Below are positions 7,801 through 15,736 of a stretch of DNA of 64,000 bases, one piece after another. A program made the translations under genes and the position numbers. The first letter of the stretch is position 1. Each line of letters begins with the position of its first letter. The stretch is from assembly GCF_006337165.1 (NCBI RefSeq), contig NZ_CP040896.1, forward strand, positions 5,022,001 to 5,086,000. Reading direction: 5' to 3'. This DNA is from Hymenobacter jejuensis (GTDB taxonomy: Bacteria; Bacteroidota; Bacteroidia; Cytophagales; Hymenobacteraceae). The notes under the pieces were generated by a model. The model was given only the letters and a program-made list of their open reading frames with translations. It was not told where the DNA came from and searched no databases.

Positions 7801-9288
7801 ATGAAATATAAAAAAATCTGGGGCTGCCTCTTAGGTTGTCTGGTCTGGAGCACGAGCATGGCGCAAGCGCCAGTTGCTGGTTCGCAAGTACCGGCAGCCA
7901 GCTCTATTCGCTTTCCGAAGGGGTTTTTGCTGGGCACCAGTACGGCGGCCTACCAAGTGGAAGGCGCTTATCAGGCCGATGGCAAGGGAGAATCTAAATG
8001 GGACTTTTTGGCGAATAAAGTTGGAGCCACCCAGTTCGTCATCGGCAAAAAGGAGACGGGCAACGTGGCCGACAACATGTACGATCGTACTCAGTACCTC
8101 AAGGACATTGCCTTGATGAAGGAGATGGGCGTGAACGCTTACCGCTTCTCCATTGCTTGGTCGCGCATTATTCCGCAGGGCACAGGGGCGGTGAACGCCA
8201 AGGGCCTGGCCCACTACGACCAGCTAATTACTGACCTTAAAGCTGCTGGCATTGAGCCAGTTGTCACGCTGTATCACTTTGATATGCCGCAGCCGCTGAT
8301 GGAAAAAGGCGGCTGGAACAACCCCGAATCGGTGCAGTGGTACGCAGCCTACGCGGAGGTGATTTTCAAGCACTATGGCCAGAAGGTCAAGAAGTTCATC
8401 ACGTTCAACGAGCCTTACATCGAGCACTTTCTGGCCGACTACATGATGAACGTCGAGCAGAGCAAAGCGCCGGCCAACGTGCGCTACGCCGCCGCCATGC
8501 CCAAGGCGCATAACATGCTGCTCGCCAACGCCAAGGCGACTGCCGTCTACCACCGCTTGAAGCTGCCCGGCATGGTGGGCATCACCCTCAACCTGTCGCC
8601 CTGCATGCCTTTCGATGCCAACAACCCGGCCGATGTGCGTGCGACGCCCCTGCAGGATGAGTTGCTGAACACGCTCTTTCTGGACGCCATTTATAAAGGA
8701 CGCTACCCCAAGCGGGCCCTCGATTCGCTGCAGAAATACAACCCGGCCTTCCGCCCTGCCCCGGCCGACATGGCACTACTAGCCGCACAAAAGCCTGATT
8801 TTCTGGGTATTAACTTCTACGCGCCGGCCCAAGTGAAGGCCGACCCGACGGCCCCGATGGGTTGCACCTGGATCGGCAACAATACCGATCCGGCTCCGGC
8901 CTCGGGCAACGGCCCCAACCGGCCCGATCAGCTCTACGCCTTGCTGATGCGCCTAAAAACGGAGTACGGCAACCCGACTACGATGATCACCGAGAATGGC
9001 GCGGCCTACGGCGACGTGGACGAGGCCGTGGTGAACGGCAAAATCAACGACACGCACCGCTGCCAGTACTTGCTGGGTCACCTCGGAGCCTTGCAGCAGG
9101 CCCTGGCCGACGGAGCCAAAACCATCGGCTACATGCATTGGAGCCTGCTCGACAACTTCGAATGGGTGTTCGGCTACTCGGTCAAGTTCGGGCTCATTGG
9201 CGTGGACCGCACCACGCTGGCTCGCACGCCCAAGCAGAGCTACTATTTGTACCAGTCTATTCTCAAACAACAACCGAAATTGCCCTAG
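7801..9288 (+). CDS. Glycoside hydrolase family 1 beta-glucosidase, secreted
   Basis: The 495-residue protein has a signal peptide ending near STSMAQ and then the GH1 start FPKGFLLGTSTAAYQVEGA. The acid/base Glu is at about 204 (TFNEPY) and the nucleophile Glu at about 398 (ITENGAA). The aglycone-site tryptophans (SLLDNFEWVFGY) are present near the C-terminus. It hydrolyses beta-glucosides from the non-reducing end, probably in the periplasm. Only 13 bp separate it from an extradiol dioxygenase gene, so glucose removal seems to be the first step before aromatic ring degradation. Aryl-glucosides such as phenolic glucosides are common GH1 substrates. Confidence 0.93.
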   Translation: MKYKKIWGCLLGCLVWSTSMAQAPVAGSQVPAASSIRFPKGFLLGTSTAAYQVEGAYQADGKGESKWDFLANKVGATQFVIGKKETGNVADNMYDRTQYLKDIALMKEMGVNAYRFSIAWSRIIPQGTGAVNAKGLAHYDQLITDLKAAGIEPVVTLYHFDMPQPLMEKGGWNNPESVQWYAAYAEVIFKHYGQKVKKFITFNEPYIEHFLADYMMNVEQSKAPANVRYAAAMPKAHNMLLANAKATAVYHRLKLPGMVGITLNLSPCMPFDANNPADVRATPLQDELLNTLFLDAIYKGRYPKRALDSLQKYNPAFRPAPADMALLAAQKPDFLGINFYAPAQVKADPTAPMGCTWIGNNTDPAPASGNGPNRPDQLYALLMRLKTEYGNPTTMITENGAAYGDVDEAVVNGKINDTHRCQYLLGHLGALQQALADGAKTIGYMHWSLLDNFEWVFGYSVKFGLIGVDRTTLARTPKQSYYLYQSILKQQPKLP

Positions 9289-9301
9289 TGGCCCCCTTCT
9301 C

Positions 9302-10285
9302 ATGGCTCGTAACCCACATTACCTTTCGCAAATGGCTCACATTGAGGTGTATACCACCGATTTGGAGGCTTCGGTAAAGTTCTTTACCGACGTAGCGGGG
9401 CTCGACGAAACTGGCCGCGACGACACTTCCGTGTACCTGCGCTGCTGGGGCGACTACTTTCACCACACCCTCAAGCTCACGCAGCGCGACACGCCCGGCC
9501 TGGGCCACCTGAGCTGGCGCGCCGACAGCCCCGAGGCGCTGGAAGATGTGGTCGCGTACCTGGAGAGCACCGGCGCGGGCCGGGGCTGGGTAGACGGCGA
9601 CCTGGGCCACGGACGCGCCTACCGCTTCGAGTCACCGGATGGGCATGTACACGAGGTGTTCTGGGACGTGGTGTGGTTAAAGGAAATCGGCGAGCGCGGC
9701 AGTGTCTTCACCGACCGCTACGCCAGCAACCGCCGCCGCGGCCTTTCGCCCCGCCGCTTCGACCACGTAACGCTAAACACCACCAGCTACCCGGCCGAAA
9801 AAGCTTTCTGGAAGGGCCTGGGCCTAAAAAACCCCGATGAGGTGCGCATCACCGACCAGATTCCGCCGGTAGGCGGGCTCTTTAGCATCGGCAACCTGTC
9901 GCACGACATTGCCATCTTCACCGACCCGCACATTCAGCCGGGCATGGGCGCGCTCAACCACGTGGCCTTCGCCTTCGACAGCCGTGAAGAAGTGCTGCTG
10001 GCTTGCGACTACGTGATTGAGCGCGGCTACACGTTGGCCATGGGGGCCCCTACCCGCCACAAAGCCGACGAGGGTTTCTTCATCTACATCGACGAGCCGG
10101 GCGGCAACCGCTTCGAGTTTTACGCCGGCGCCCGCCTGATTTTCGCCCCCGACCACGGCCCGGATGTGCACTACCTCAAAGACAACCCCAACGACGCCTG
10201 GGGCAACACCAACCCCTGGAAGGCCGATGGCGGCTTCAAGGCCGAGCACGGCTCGATAAAGACCAAAGAAGGAGAAGTGGCGTAG
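9302..10285 (+). CDS. Extradiol ring-cleavage dioxygenase (VOC family, catechol 2,3-dioxygenase type)
   Basis: A 327-residue two-domain VOC (type I extradiol) dioxygenase. The C-terminal domain keeps the Fe(II) triad His-His-Glu in FDHVTLNT, ALNHVAFAF and NRFEFYAG. The N-terminal domain has the matching but non-catalytic fold (HIEVYTTDLEASVKFF, GLGHLSW). It should open a catecholic ring next to the two hydroxyls. The start ATG at 9302 is chosen because the reading frame upstream lies inside the GH1 gene. It is the first of eight ring-cleavage-module genes, and a C-C hydrolase-like gene follows after 41 bp. The aromatic substrate is unknown. Confidence 0.88.
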   Translation: MARNPHYLSQMAHIEVYTTDLEASVKFFTDVAGLDETGRDDTSVYLRCWGDYFHHTLKLTQRDTPGLGHLSWRADSPEALEDVVAYLESTGAGRGWVDGDLGHGRAYRFESPDGHVHEVFWDVVWLKEIGERGSVFTDRYASNRRRGLSPRRFDHVTLNTTSYPAEKAFWKGLGLKNPDEVRITDQIPPVGGLFSIGNLSHDIAIFTDPHIQPGMGALNHVAFAFDSREEVLLACDYVIERGYTLAMGAPTRHKADEGFFIYIDEPGGNRFEFYAGARLIFAPDHGPDVHYLKDNPNDAWGNTNPWKADGGFKAEHGSIKTKEGEVA

Positions 10286-10326
10286 CCGAGCCCGGCCCAA
10301 TCCATTCATAACCAAGCTATTTTGCC

Positions 10327-11430
10327 ATGTGGCATTACTTTCCCGAGCATTACATGTTTTCGTACCAGCTGGTACGCATCCTGGCGCAGGCGCACTTCGG
10401 CGGCGGCGAATTCAACGAATGCCTGGAGGCCGCCAGCCGTATTACGCCCGGCGACTTCGAGAGCTTCTACCAGAGCTGGAACCAGACCGGCGATACCGTG
10501 CTGGCCGAGGCCGAAGCCGCGATGCAGGAACACCGTAGCATTACGGCGCACGCCACCTACCTGCGGGCGGCCAACTACTTCCGCATGGCCGAGTTCTTTT
10601 TGCAGCCCGACGACCACCGCAAAAACGAAACCTACGGCAAGGGAGTAGCCGCCTTCCGCAAGGCCATGGAGCTGACCGAACACCCCCCGCGTCGGGTAGA
10701 AATTCCCTTCGAAGGCCAAATCATGTCGGGCTATTTCTTTGAAGTGCCGGGGCAGAAAAAAGGGCCGCTGGTGATTATGTTCGGGGGCTTGGACTCTACG
10801 GCCGAGGAGCTGTTTTTTGGCCCGTACGAAATGCTCAATGACCGGGGCATCTCGCTGCTGATTCTCGACGGACCGGGCCAGGGCGAGTCGTTGCGCCTGC
10901 GCGACATGCTCACCCGCTACGACTACAACGTGCCGGCTACGGCCGCTTTTGACTGGGCCATTGCCAACCTCGACGTAGACCCCGCGCGCATTGGCATCAT
11001 GGCCGTGAGCATGGGCGGCTACATGGCTGCTCGCTCGGCCGCGTTTGAGCACCGCTTCCGGGCTTGCGGCATCTGGAGCGCCGTGTACAGCTACTACGAT
11101 GTGTGGGCCAACCGCCCCGACAGCCACCCGCTCTCGCGCGTGCTCTGCCACATCGTGGGCGTGAAAGACATGGCCGAAGCCCGCGGCAAACTGGAGCACT
11201 TCAAGATGGCGGGCATCGCGGGCCAGATTCAGTGCCCCACCTACATTTCCCATGGCGGCGACGACCGGCAAGTGCCCGTGTCGCAGGCCCAGTCCATGTT
11301 TGACGAGCTGACCTGCGAGAAGTACCTGCACATCGTGCCCAAGGAAAGCACCGGCTCGGCCCACTGCCACGTCGACAACATGACGAAGGTGCTGCCCTTG
11401 TTTGACTGGATGCAGGAGCAATTATCATAA
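10327..11430 (+). CDS. Alpha/beta hydrolase, C-C bond hydrolase-like (2,6-dihydropseudooxynicotine hydrolase type)
   Basis: The 367-residue protein has a helical N-terminal cap (about 1-130) and an alpha/beta-hydrolase domain. The nucleophile elbow is AVSMGGYMA with Ser near 228, an acid lies in SHGGDDRQVPV, and the His is in GSAHCHVDN near 346. The GPGQGES motif and the helical N-terminal part fit the family that includes 2,6-dihydroxypseudooxynicotine hydrolase, which cuts a C-C bond beside a ring. After an extradiol dioxygenase, a role in hydrolysing the meta-cleavage product is likely. This is inferred from family and position. An ordinary esterase role is the alternative. Confidence 0.8.
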   Translation: MWHYFPEHYMFSYQLVRILAQAHFGGGEFNECLEAASRITPGDFESFYQSWNQTGDTVLAEAEAAMQEHRSITAHATYLRAANYFRMAEFFLQPDDHRKNETYGKGVAAFRKAMELTEHPPRRVEIPFEGQIMSGYFFEVPGQKKGPLVIMFGGLDSTAEELFFGPYEMLNDRGISLLILDGPGQGESLRLRDMLTRYDYNVPATAAFDWAIANLDVDPARIGIMAVSMGGYMAARSAAFEHRFRACGIWSAVYSYYDVWANRPDSHPLSRVLCHIVGVKDMAEARGKLEHFKMAGIAGQIQCPTYISHGGDDRQVPVSQAQSMFDELTCEKYLHIVPKESTGSAHCHVDNMTKVLPLFDWMQEQLS

Positions 11431-11453
11431 ATATCTGATAATCAGGCATTTAT
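11429..11453. repeat. Junction palindrome between hydrolase and HisD-like gene
   Basis: Arms AAATATCTGAT and ATCAGGCATTT, with two mismatches, flank a single A. The repeat overlaps the hydrolase stop codon and lies 28 bp before the next start codon, in the only AT-rich spacer of this part of the operon. Confidence 0.55.
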
Positions 11454-11481
11454 TAATTAACTAATAATAACCCTTATCATC

Positions 11482-12774
11482 ATGGTTAAGGTTATCAAAA
11501 AAGGCATCACTTACGCCGAGTCTGGCGAGGCCGACGCCAAGGTGCGGGCAACGGTCGAAGGCATGCTCAGCGACATCCGCACCGGCGGCGACGCAGCCGT
11601 GCGGGCCCTGTCGGAGCGCCTGGACAAGTGGGCGCCCGAGAGCTTTCGGCTCTCACCAGCGCAGATTCAGGACATCTTGGCGGGCATTGCGCCGAGCGTG
11701 CTCGATGATATTCGATTTGCCCAGGCGCAGGTGCGGAATTTTGCCGAAAAGCAGCGGGCCACCATCCTAGATTTGGAGGTGGAAACCCTACCCGGTGTGT
11801 TCCTGGGCCACCGCAACATTCCCGTAGGCAGCGTGGGCTGTTACGTGCCGGGCGGACGCTACCCCATGGTGGCCTCGGCTCACATGAGCGTGCTCACGGC
11901 GAAAGTGGCGGGCGTCAAGCGCGTGATTGCGTGCACGCCGCCCATCAACGGGCAGATTCCGGCCGAAACCGTTGCGGCCATGTACCTGGCCGGGGCCGAC
12001 GAAATCTACCTGCTCGGCGGGGTGCAAGCCGTGGCCATGATGGCTTTGGGCACCGAAACCGTAGCATCCGTCGACATGCTTGTGGGGCCCGGCAACGCAT
12101 ACGTGGCCGAAGCCAAGCGCCAACTCTACGGGCAGGTCGGCATCGACTTGTTCGCCGGTCCGACGGAAATCCTGGTCATTGCCGACCACACCGCCGACGC
12201 CGAAATGTGCGCCACCGACCTACTCGGCCAAGCTGAGCACGGCCCCACTTCCCCCGCTATTCTACTGACTACCAGCGAAGAGCTAGCCCATGCTACCATC
12301 GCCGAAGTAGACCGCCAGCTCCAGACCCTAGCTACGGCCGACATTGCCGGTGTGGCCTGGCGCGACTACGGCCAAGTACTACTCGTGGACTCCGTGGAGG
12401 AACTCGTAACCGAAGCCGACCGCCTCTGCAACGAGCACGTGGAAGTGCTGACCGAAAACCCGCGCTACTTCCTCGAGCACATGACCAACTACGGCGCCCT
12501 GTTCCTGGGTCCGCGCACCAACGTGGCCTACGGCGACAAGGTCATCGGCACCAACCACACGCTGCCGACCAAGGGTGCGGCCCGCTACACCGGCGGCTTG
12601 TGGGTAGGTAAGTTCCTGAAAACCTGTTCCTACCAAGAAGTACGTACCGCGGAAGCGAGCGCCTTAGTGGGCGAGTATTGCTCGCGGCTGTGCGCCATCG
12701 AAAACTTCTGGGGCCACAAGGCCCAGGCCGACTTGCGGGTAGAACGCTACGGGCAGCATGAGCCTGTCGCTTAG
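11482..12774 (+). CDS. Histidinol dehydrogenase-like NAD-dependent alcohol dehydrogenase
   Basis: A 430-residue homologue of HisD. The zinc and catalytic positions look intact: Gln/His in GQAEHGP, the Glu-His pair in CNEHVEVL, Asp in YGDKVIGTNH and a late His in FWGHKAQADLR. HisD enzymes oxidise a primary alcohol through the aldehyde to the acid using two NAD. Several paralogues, such as sulfopropanediol dehydrogenase HpsN, do this on other substrates. No other his gene is nearby and the gene sits in an aromatic operon, so I infer oxidation of a hydroxymethyl group of a pathway intermediate. It overlaps the next gene by 17 bp. Confidence 0.85.
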   Translation: MVKVIKKGITYAESGEADAKVRATVEGMLSDIRTGGDAAVRALSERLDKWAPESFRLSPAQIQDILAGIAPSVLDDIRFAQAQVRNFAEKQRATILDLEVETLPGVFLGHRNIPVGSVGCYVPGGRYPMVASAHMSVLTAKVAGVKRVIACTPPINGQIPAETVAAMYLAGADEIYLLGGVQAVAMMALGTETVASVDMLVGPGNAYVAEAKRQLYGQVGIDLFAGPTEILVIADHTADAEMCATDLLGQAEHGPTSPAILLTTSEELAHATIAEVDRQLQTLATADIAGVAWRDYGQVLLVDSVEELVTEADRLCNEHVEVLTENPRYFLEHMTNYGALFLGPRTNVAYGDKVIGTNHTLPTKGAARYTGGLWVGKFLKTCSYQEVRTAEASALVGEYCSRLCAIENFWGHKAQADLRVERYGQHEPVA

Positions 12775-13516
12775 CCCTTTGAGCGGCCGCGTGGCCGTGG
12801 TGACGGGCGGTGCCGGAGGCATTGGTTCGGCCATTTGCCAGACGCTGGCCGCGGCCGGCGCATCTGTGGTCATCACTTACAACACCAACGCCGACAAAGC
12901 CGAGACTCTCTTGGCGCAGCTGCCCGGCACCGGTCACGCAGTCTTCCAGGCGCCAGTTGATAACAGTCAGACGCTCAAACAATTAGCCAGTTTTGTAACT
13001 GAGCGTTACGGGCGGCTTGATGTGTTGATCAACAACGCGGGCATTACGACGCCCGTGCCCCACGACAATCTCGGGGGGTTATCAGACGAATGGATTGACC
13101 GCATTTTCACGACGAATTGGCGCGGGGCCTTTGCCATGATCCGGGCCTGTCAGGATCTGCTCACCGCCAGTGGCAACGGCTTGGTTGTCAATATCTCTTC
13201 GGTCGCCGGCCAAACGGGCATCGGCAGCAACGTAGCGTACTGCGCCTCCAAAGCCGCCCTGGACAGCATGACGCGCTCGCTGGCGCGGGCCTTGGCTCCG
13301 GCCATCCGGGTGGTGTCGGTGTCGCCGGGCTGGGTGCTGGGCGAGTACGCCAGCCGCGCGGACCCCGCCTATTTGCAAGCGCAAGTGGAGGCCACCCCGC
13401 TCGGCCGACTGGCGACCCCCGGCGATGTCGCCAACGCCGTGCTGGCCCTGGCTACCACGCTCACCTTTACCACCGGCGCCATCCTCCCCGTTGACGGTGG
13501 CCGGCCGCTCCGCTAG
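12758..13516 (+). CDS. SDR-family NAD(P)-dependent oxidoreductase
   Basis: The 252-residue short-chain dehydrogenase has the Rossmann motif TGGAGGIG near 17-24, NNAG near 91, a catalytic Ser in NISSVAG and the YCASK motif (Tyr-x-x-x-Lys) near 165. The C-terminus has the common family ending GAILPVDGGRPLR. Its start overlaps the HisD-like gene, which implies translational coupling and a linked redox step. Dihydrodiol or alcohol oxidation during ring breakdown is plausible, but the substrate cannot be assigned. Confidence 0.87.
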   Translation: MSLSLSPLSGRVAVVTGGAGGIGSAICQTLAAAGASVVITYNTNADKAETLLAQLPGTGHAVFQAPVDNSQTLKQLASFVTERYGRLDVLINNAGITTPVPHDNLGGLSDEWIDRIFTTNWRGAFAMIRACQDLLTASGNGLVVNISSVAGQTGIGSNVAYCASKAALDSMTRSLARALAPAIRVVSVSPGWVLGEYASRADPAYLQAQVEATPLGRLATPGDVANAVLALATTLTFTTGAILPVDGGRPLR

Positions 13517-13560
13517 CCTTTGTCACCCCTTTTTCTCCCACCCTTTCTACTACTTATTCT

Positions 13561-14475
13561 ATGAAGCTGGTCACTTTTAAAACGCAGGAAGGCGCGGCCC
13601 GGGCGGGCTGGTTGCAGGACGGCGGCGTCGTGGACATGCAGCAGGTAAGCAGCGGCGCGCTGCCCGCCGATATGCTCTCCTTTATTGACAAGCACGAGGA
13701 GTATTTCCAGCTCATTGAAGAGAATAACTGGCAGGCCGCCGCGCCCACCCACGCGCTGGCAGACGTGCAGCTGCTGGCTCCCCTGCCCAACCCGCGCAGC
13801 TTCCGCGACTACATCAGCTTCGAGCAACATCTCAAAAATGCCTCTTCTAAGTTTGGCCACCAGATTGCCGCGGAATGGTACGAGATGCCTATTTTTTACT
13901 TCACCAACCACCAAGCGATTTATGGTCCCGGTCAGGATGTGCCGCGCCCCCAGGGCGAAACCCGCCTGGACTATGAGTTGGAAATGGGCTGCGTTATCGG
14001 CAAGCGCGGACAAAACATCAAAGCCGACGAAGCCGACGCCCACATTTTCGGCTACACGATTTTCAACGACTTCACGGCCCGCGCGATTCAGGCCCGCGAA
14101 ATGCGCTGCAACCTGGGCCCGGCCAAAGGCAAGGACTTCGCCAACAGCATCGGGCCTTACCTCGTGACCAAGGACGAAATGCAGCCGCTCCTGAACGGCG
14201 ACGGCCGCTTCAACGCGCGCATGACCTCGCGCATCAACGGCCAGACCATCTGCGACGGCAACTTCAACACGATCCATTACACCTTCGGGCAAATGATTGA
14301 GCGGGCCTCGGAAAACCACGTCACGCTGTACCCCGGCGACATAATCGGCTCTGGGACAGTGGGTTGGGGCAGCCTGATTGAAACCAACTTCGAAGCCCAC
14401 AGTGCCCTGGTACCCGGCGACGTAATCGAGCTGGAAATTGACGGGCTGGGCGTGCTGCGCAACCAGATTATCTAA
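13561..14475 (+). CDS. Fumarylacetoacetate hydrolase (FAH) family protein
   Basis: The 304-residue protein has a small N-terminal domain (about 1-75) and a FAH catalytic domain. The metal ligands appear in LDYELEMGCVIG (two Glu-type positions) and in GYTIFNDFTARAIQ (Asp). The GSGTVGWGSL motif near 263 is also present. Members hydrolyse or isomerise 2-oxo acids from meta-cleavage or homogentisate pathways. After an extradiol dioxygenase and a C-C hydrolase, this could be the hydratase/isomerase/hydrolase that handles the aliphatic fragment. The precise reaction is not determined by the sequence. Confidence 0.88.
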   Translation: MKLVTFKTQEGAARAGWLQDGGVVDMQQVSSGALPADMLSFIDKHEEYFQLIEENNWQAAAPTHALADVQLLAPLPNPRSFRDYISFEQHLKNASSKFGHQIAAEWYEMPIFYFTNHQAIYGPGQDVPRPQGETRLDYELEMGCVIGKRGQNIKADEADAHIFGYTIFNDFTARAIQAREMRCNLGPAKGKDFANSIGPYLVTKDEMQPLLNGDGRFNARMTSRINGQTICDGNFNTIHYTFGQMIERASENHVTLYPGDIIGSGTVGWGSLIETNFEAHSALVPGDVIELEIDGLGVLRNQII

Positions 14476-14500
14476 GCAAAATTTCTAAGTGCGTGTCTTT

Positions 14501-14544
14501 CCAAATAGGTTGCAGAAGGGCGGCCCTGCCGGCTGCCTGTTTGG
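14501..14544 (+). repeat. Intercistronic hairpin
   Basis: CCAAATAGG (14501-14509) can pair with CCTGTTTGG (14536-14544) with one G-U pair. Inner TGCAG/CTGC and GGGC/GCCC pairings add to the stem. It fills the 94-bp gap between the FAH and ABM genes and may be a processing or stability element. There is no T-run, so it is not a clear terminator. Confidence 0.4.
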
Positions 14545-14569
14545 ATACATCCTTTAGCCACTAGGACCG

Positions 14570-14866
14570 ATGATTTTAGAAGTTGCCATTTTCGACATTG
14601 TGCCCGGCCAGGAGGCTGGGTTTGAAGCGCAGTTTGCGCAAGCCGAATTGATTATTAGCCAAGCCAAAGGCTACATGCGGCACGAGTTGCAGCGGGGCAT
14701 CGAAACCGACCACAAATACGTGCTGCTGGTGCGCTGGGAAACGCTGGAAGACCACACGGAGGGCTTCCGCCAATCGCCGCTTTTTGGCCAGTGGCGCGCG
14801 CTGATTGGGTCATTTTTCGCGACTCCGCCCGCCGTGGAGCACTTCCGGCTGATTTCGGAACGGTAA
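14570..14866 (+). CDS. Antibiotic biosynthesis monooxygenase (ABM) domain protein
   Basis: A 98-residue protein of the dimeric alpha-beta-barrel ABM fold: VAIFDIVPGQEAGFEAQFAQ at the start, GYMRHELQRG in the middle and YVLLVRWETLEDHTEGFR near residue 50. Such proteins are cofactor-free oxygenases acting on activated phenols or quinols, or small binding or isomerase proteins. Its place inside the ring-cleavage module suggests oxygenation of a phenolic intermediate, or protection from a reactive quinone. A specific role is not visible. Confidence 0.82.
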   Translation: MILEVAIFDIVPGQEAGFEAQFAQAELIISQAKGYMRHELQRGIETDHKYVLLVRWETLEDHTEGFRQSPLFGQWRALIGSFFATPPAVEHFRLISER

Positions 14867-14918
14867 GCTACCGCGCTCTGCAAACTTAGATTTACACCCA
14901 TCCTCACCATTTCCCGCC

Positions 14919-15680
14919 ATGAAAATCATTGACCTTTCGGTGACCATTTCCACCGATATCAAGGAGCCGCTGCCTACTAGCATTGAGTACGAAAACCACC
15001 AGGAAGGCGCCCGCAAAATGGGCTCCAAGCTCTTTGGTGGCGCCTCCGCCGATGTGTTCTTGGAGGGCAACGGCCCCGCCGGCGAAGTCATCACCCTGAC
15101 GGGCCACGCCGGCACGCACATCGACGCCCCTTGGCACTACTTCCCCACCAGCGAAGGCAAACCCTCGCGCACCATTGAGCAGATGCCGCTGGATTGGTTT
15201 TTCCACGACGGCGTGGTGCTCGACTTCACCGACAAGCCTGATGGCTACTGCTTCAGCACAGAGGATGTCAAGGAGAAGCTTGCGGCTATCAACTACACGC
15301 TCAAGCCTTTCGACATTGTGCTCATCCGCTGCGATGCCGACAAGCGCCTGCACGACGATGATTTTGTCAAGATCCACGTCGGTGCTTCGGCTGAAGCCAC
15401 GCATTGGCTTATTGATCAGGGCATTAAGGTGATGGGCACCGACGGTTGGGGTTGGGATCCGCCCTTGCACCTGCAAGCCGCCGACTACCACGCCAACCCT
15501 CGCCCCGGCGTGATTTGGGCCGCGCATTACGTAGGCCGCGAAAAAGAATATTGCCAAATTGAAAAGCTGGCCAACCTCGACCAGCTCCCGCCCTTTGGCT
15601 TTAAGGTGGCCTGCTTTCCCGCCAAAATCAAAGGCGGGAGCGCCGGCTGGACGCGCGCGGTGGCCATTTTTGAAGACTAA
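14919..15680 (+). CDS. Cyclase-family protein (kynurenine formamidase-like metal hydrolase)
   Basis: The 253-residue protein has the family's metal-binding motif HAGTHIDAPWHYFPT (H-x-G-T-H-x-D-x-P) near residues 65-80 and further conserved segments IDQGIKVMGTDGWGWDPP and PAKIKGGSAGWTRAVA. Members use Mn or Zn to open amides, lactones or hydrated rings; kynurenine formamidase and isatin hydrolase are known examples. In this operon it could hydrolyse a ring-opened lactone, amide or ester intermediate. Together with a C-C hydrolase resembling an N-heterocycle enzyme, it leaves open a nitrogen heteroaromatic substrate. Confidence 0.85.
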   Translation: MKIIDLSVTISTDIKEPLPTSIEYENHQEGARKMGSKLFGGASADVFLEGNGPAGEVITLTGHAGTHIDAPWHYFPTSEGKPSRTIEQMPLDWFFHDGVVLDFTDKPDGYCFSTEDVKEKLAAINYTLKPFDIVLIRCDADKRLHDDDFVKIHVGASAEATHWLIDQGIKVMGTDGWGWDPPLHLQAADYHANPRPGVIWAAHYVGREKEYCQIEKLANLDQLPPFGFKVACFPAKIKGGSAGWTRAVAIFED

Positions 15681-15736
15681 CAGCTAGCTTACCCTTCCCT
15701 CGTTTCCTATTCCCACCCATCCAATTCAGAGTAGTC

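Noticed and set aside
10306..11421. Long open frame on the minus strand opposite the C-C hydrolase-like gene
   Set aside because: Its His-, Val- and Gly-rich composition and lack of any motif are typical of antisense frames in GC-rich DNA. The plus-strand frame has a clear hydrolase triad.
11482..12774. Histidine biosynthesis gene hisD
   Set aside because: The residues fit HisD, but no histidine gene is nearby and the gene is embedded in, and overlaps, an aromatic operon. Annotated as HisD-like instead.
13513..14400. Long minus-strand frame opposite the FAH-family gene
   Set aside because: Antisense shadow without domain motifs; the plus-strand gene is well supported.
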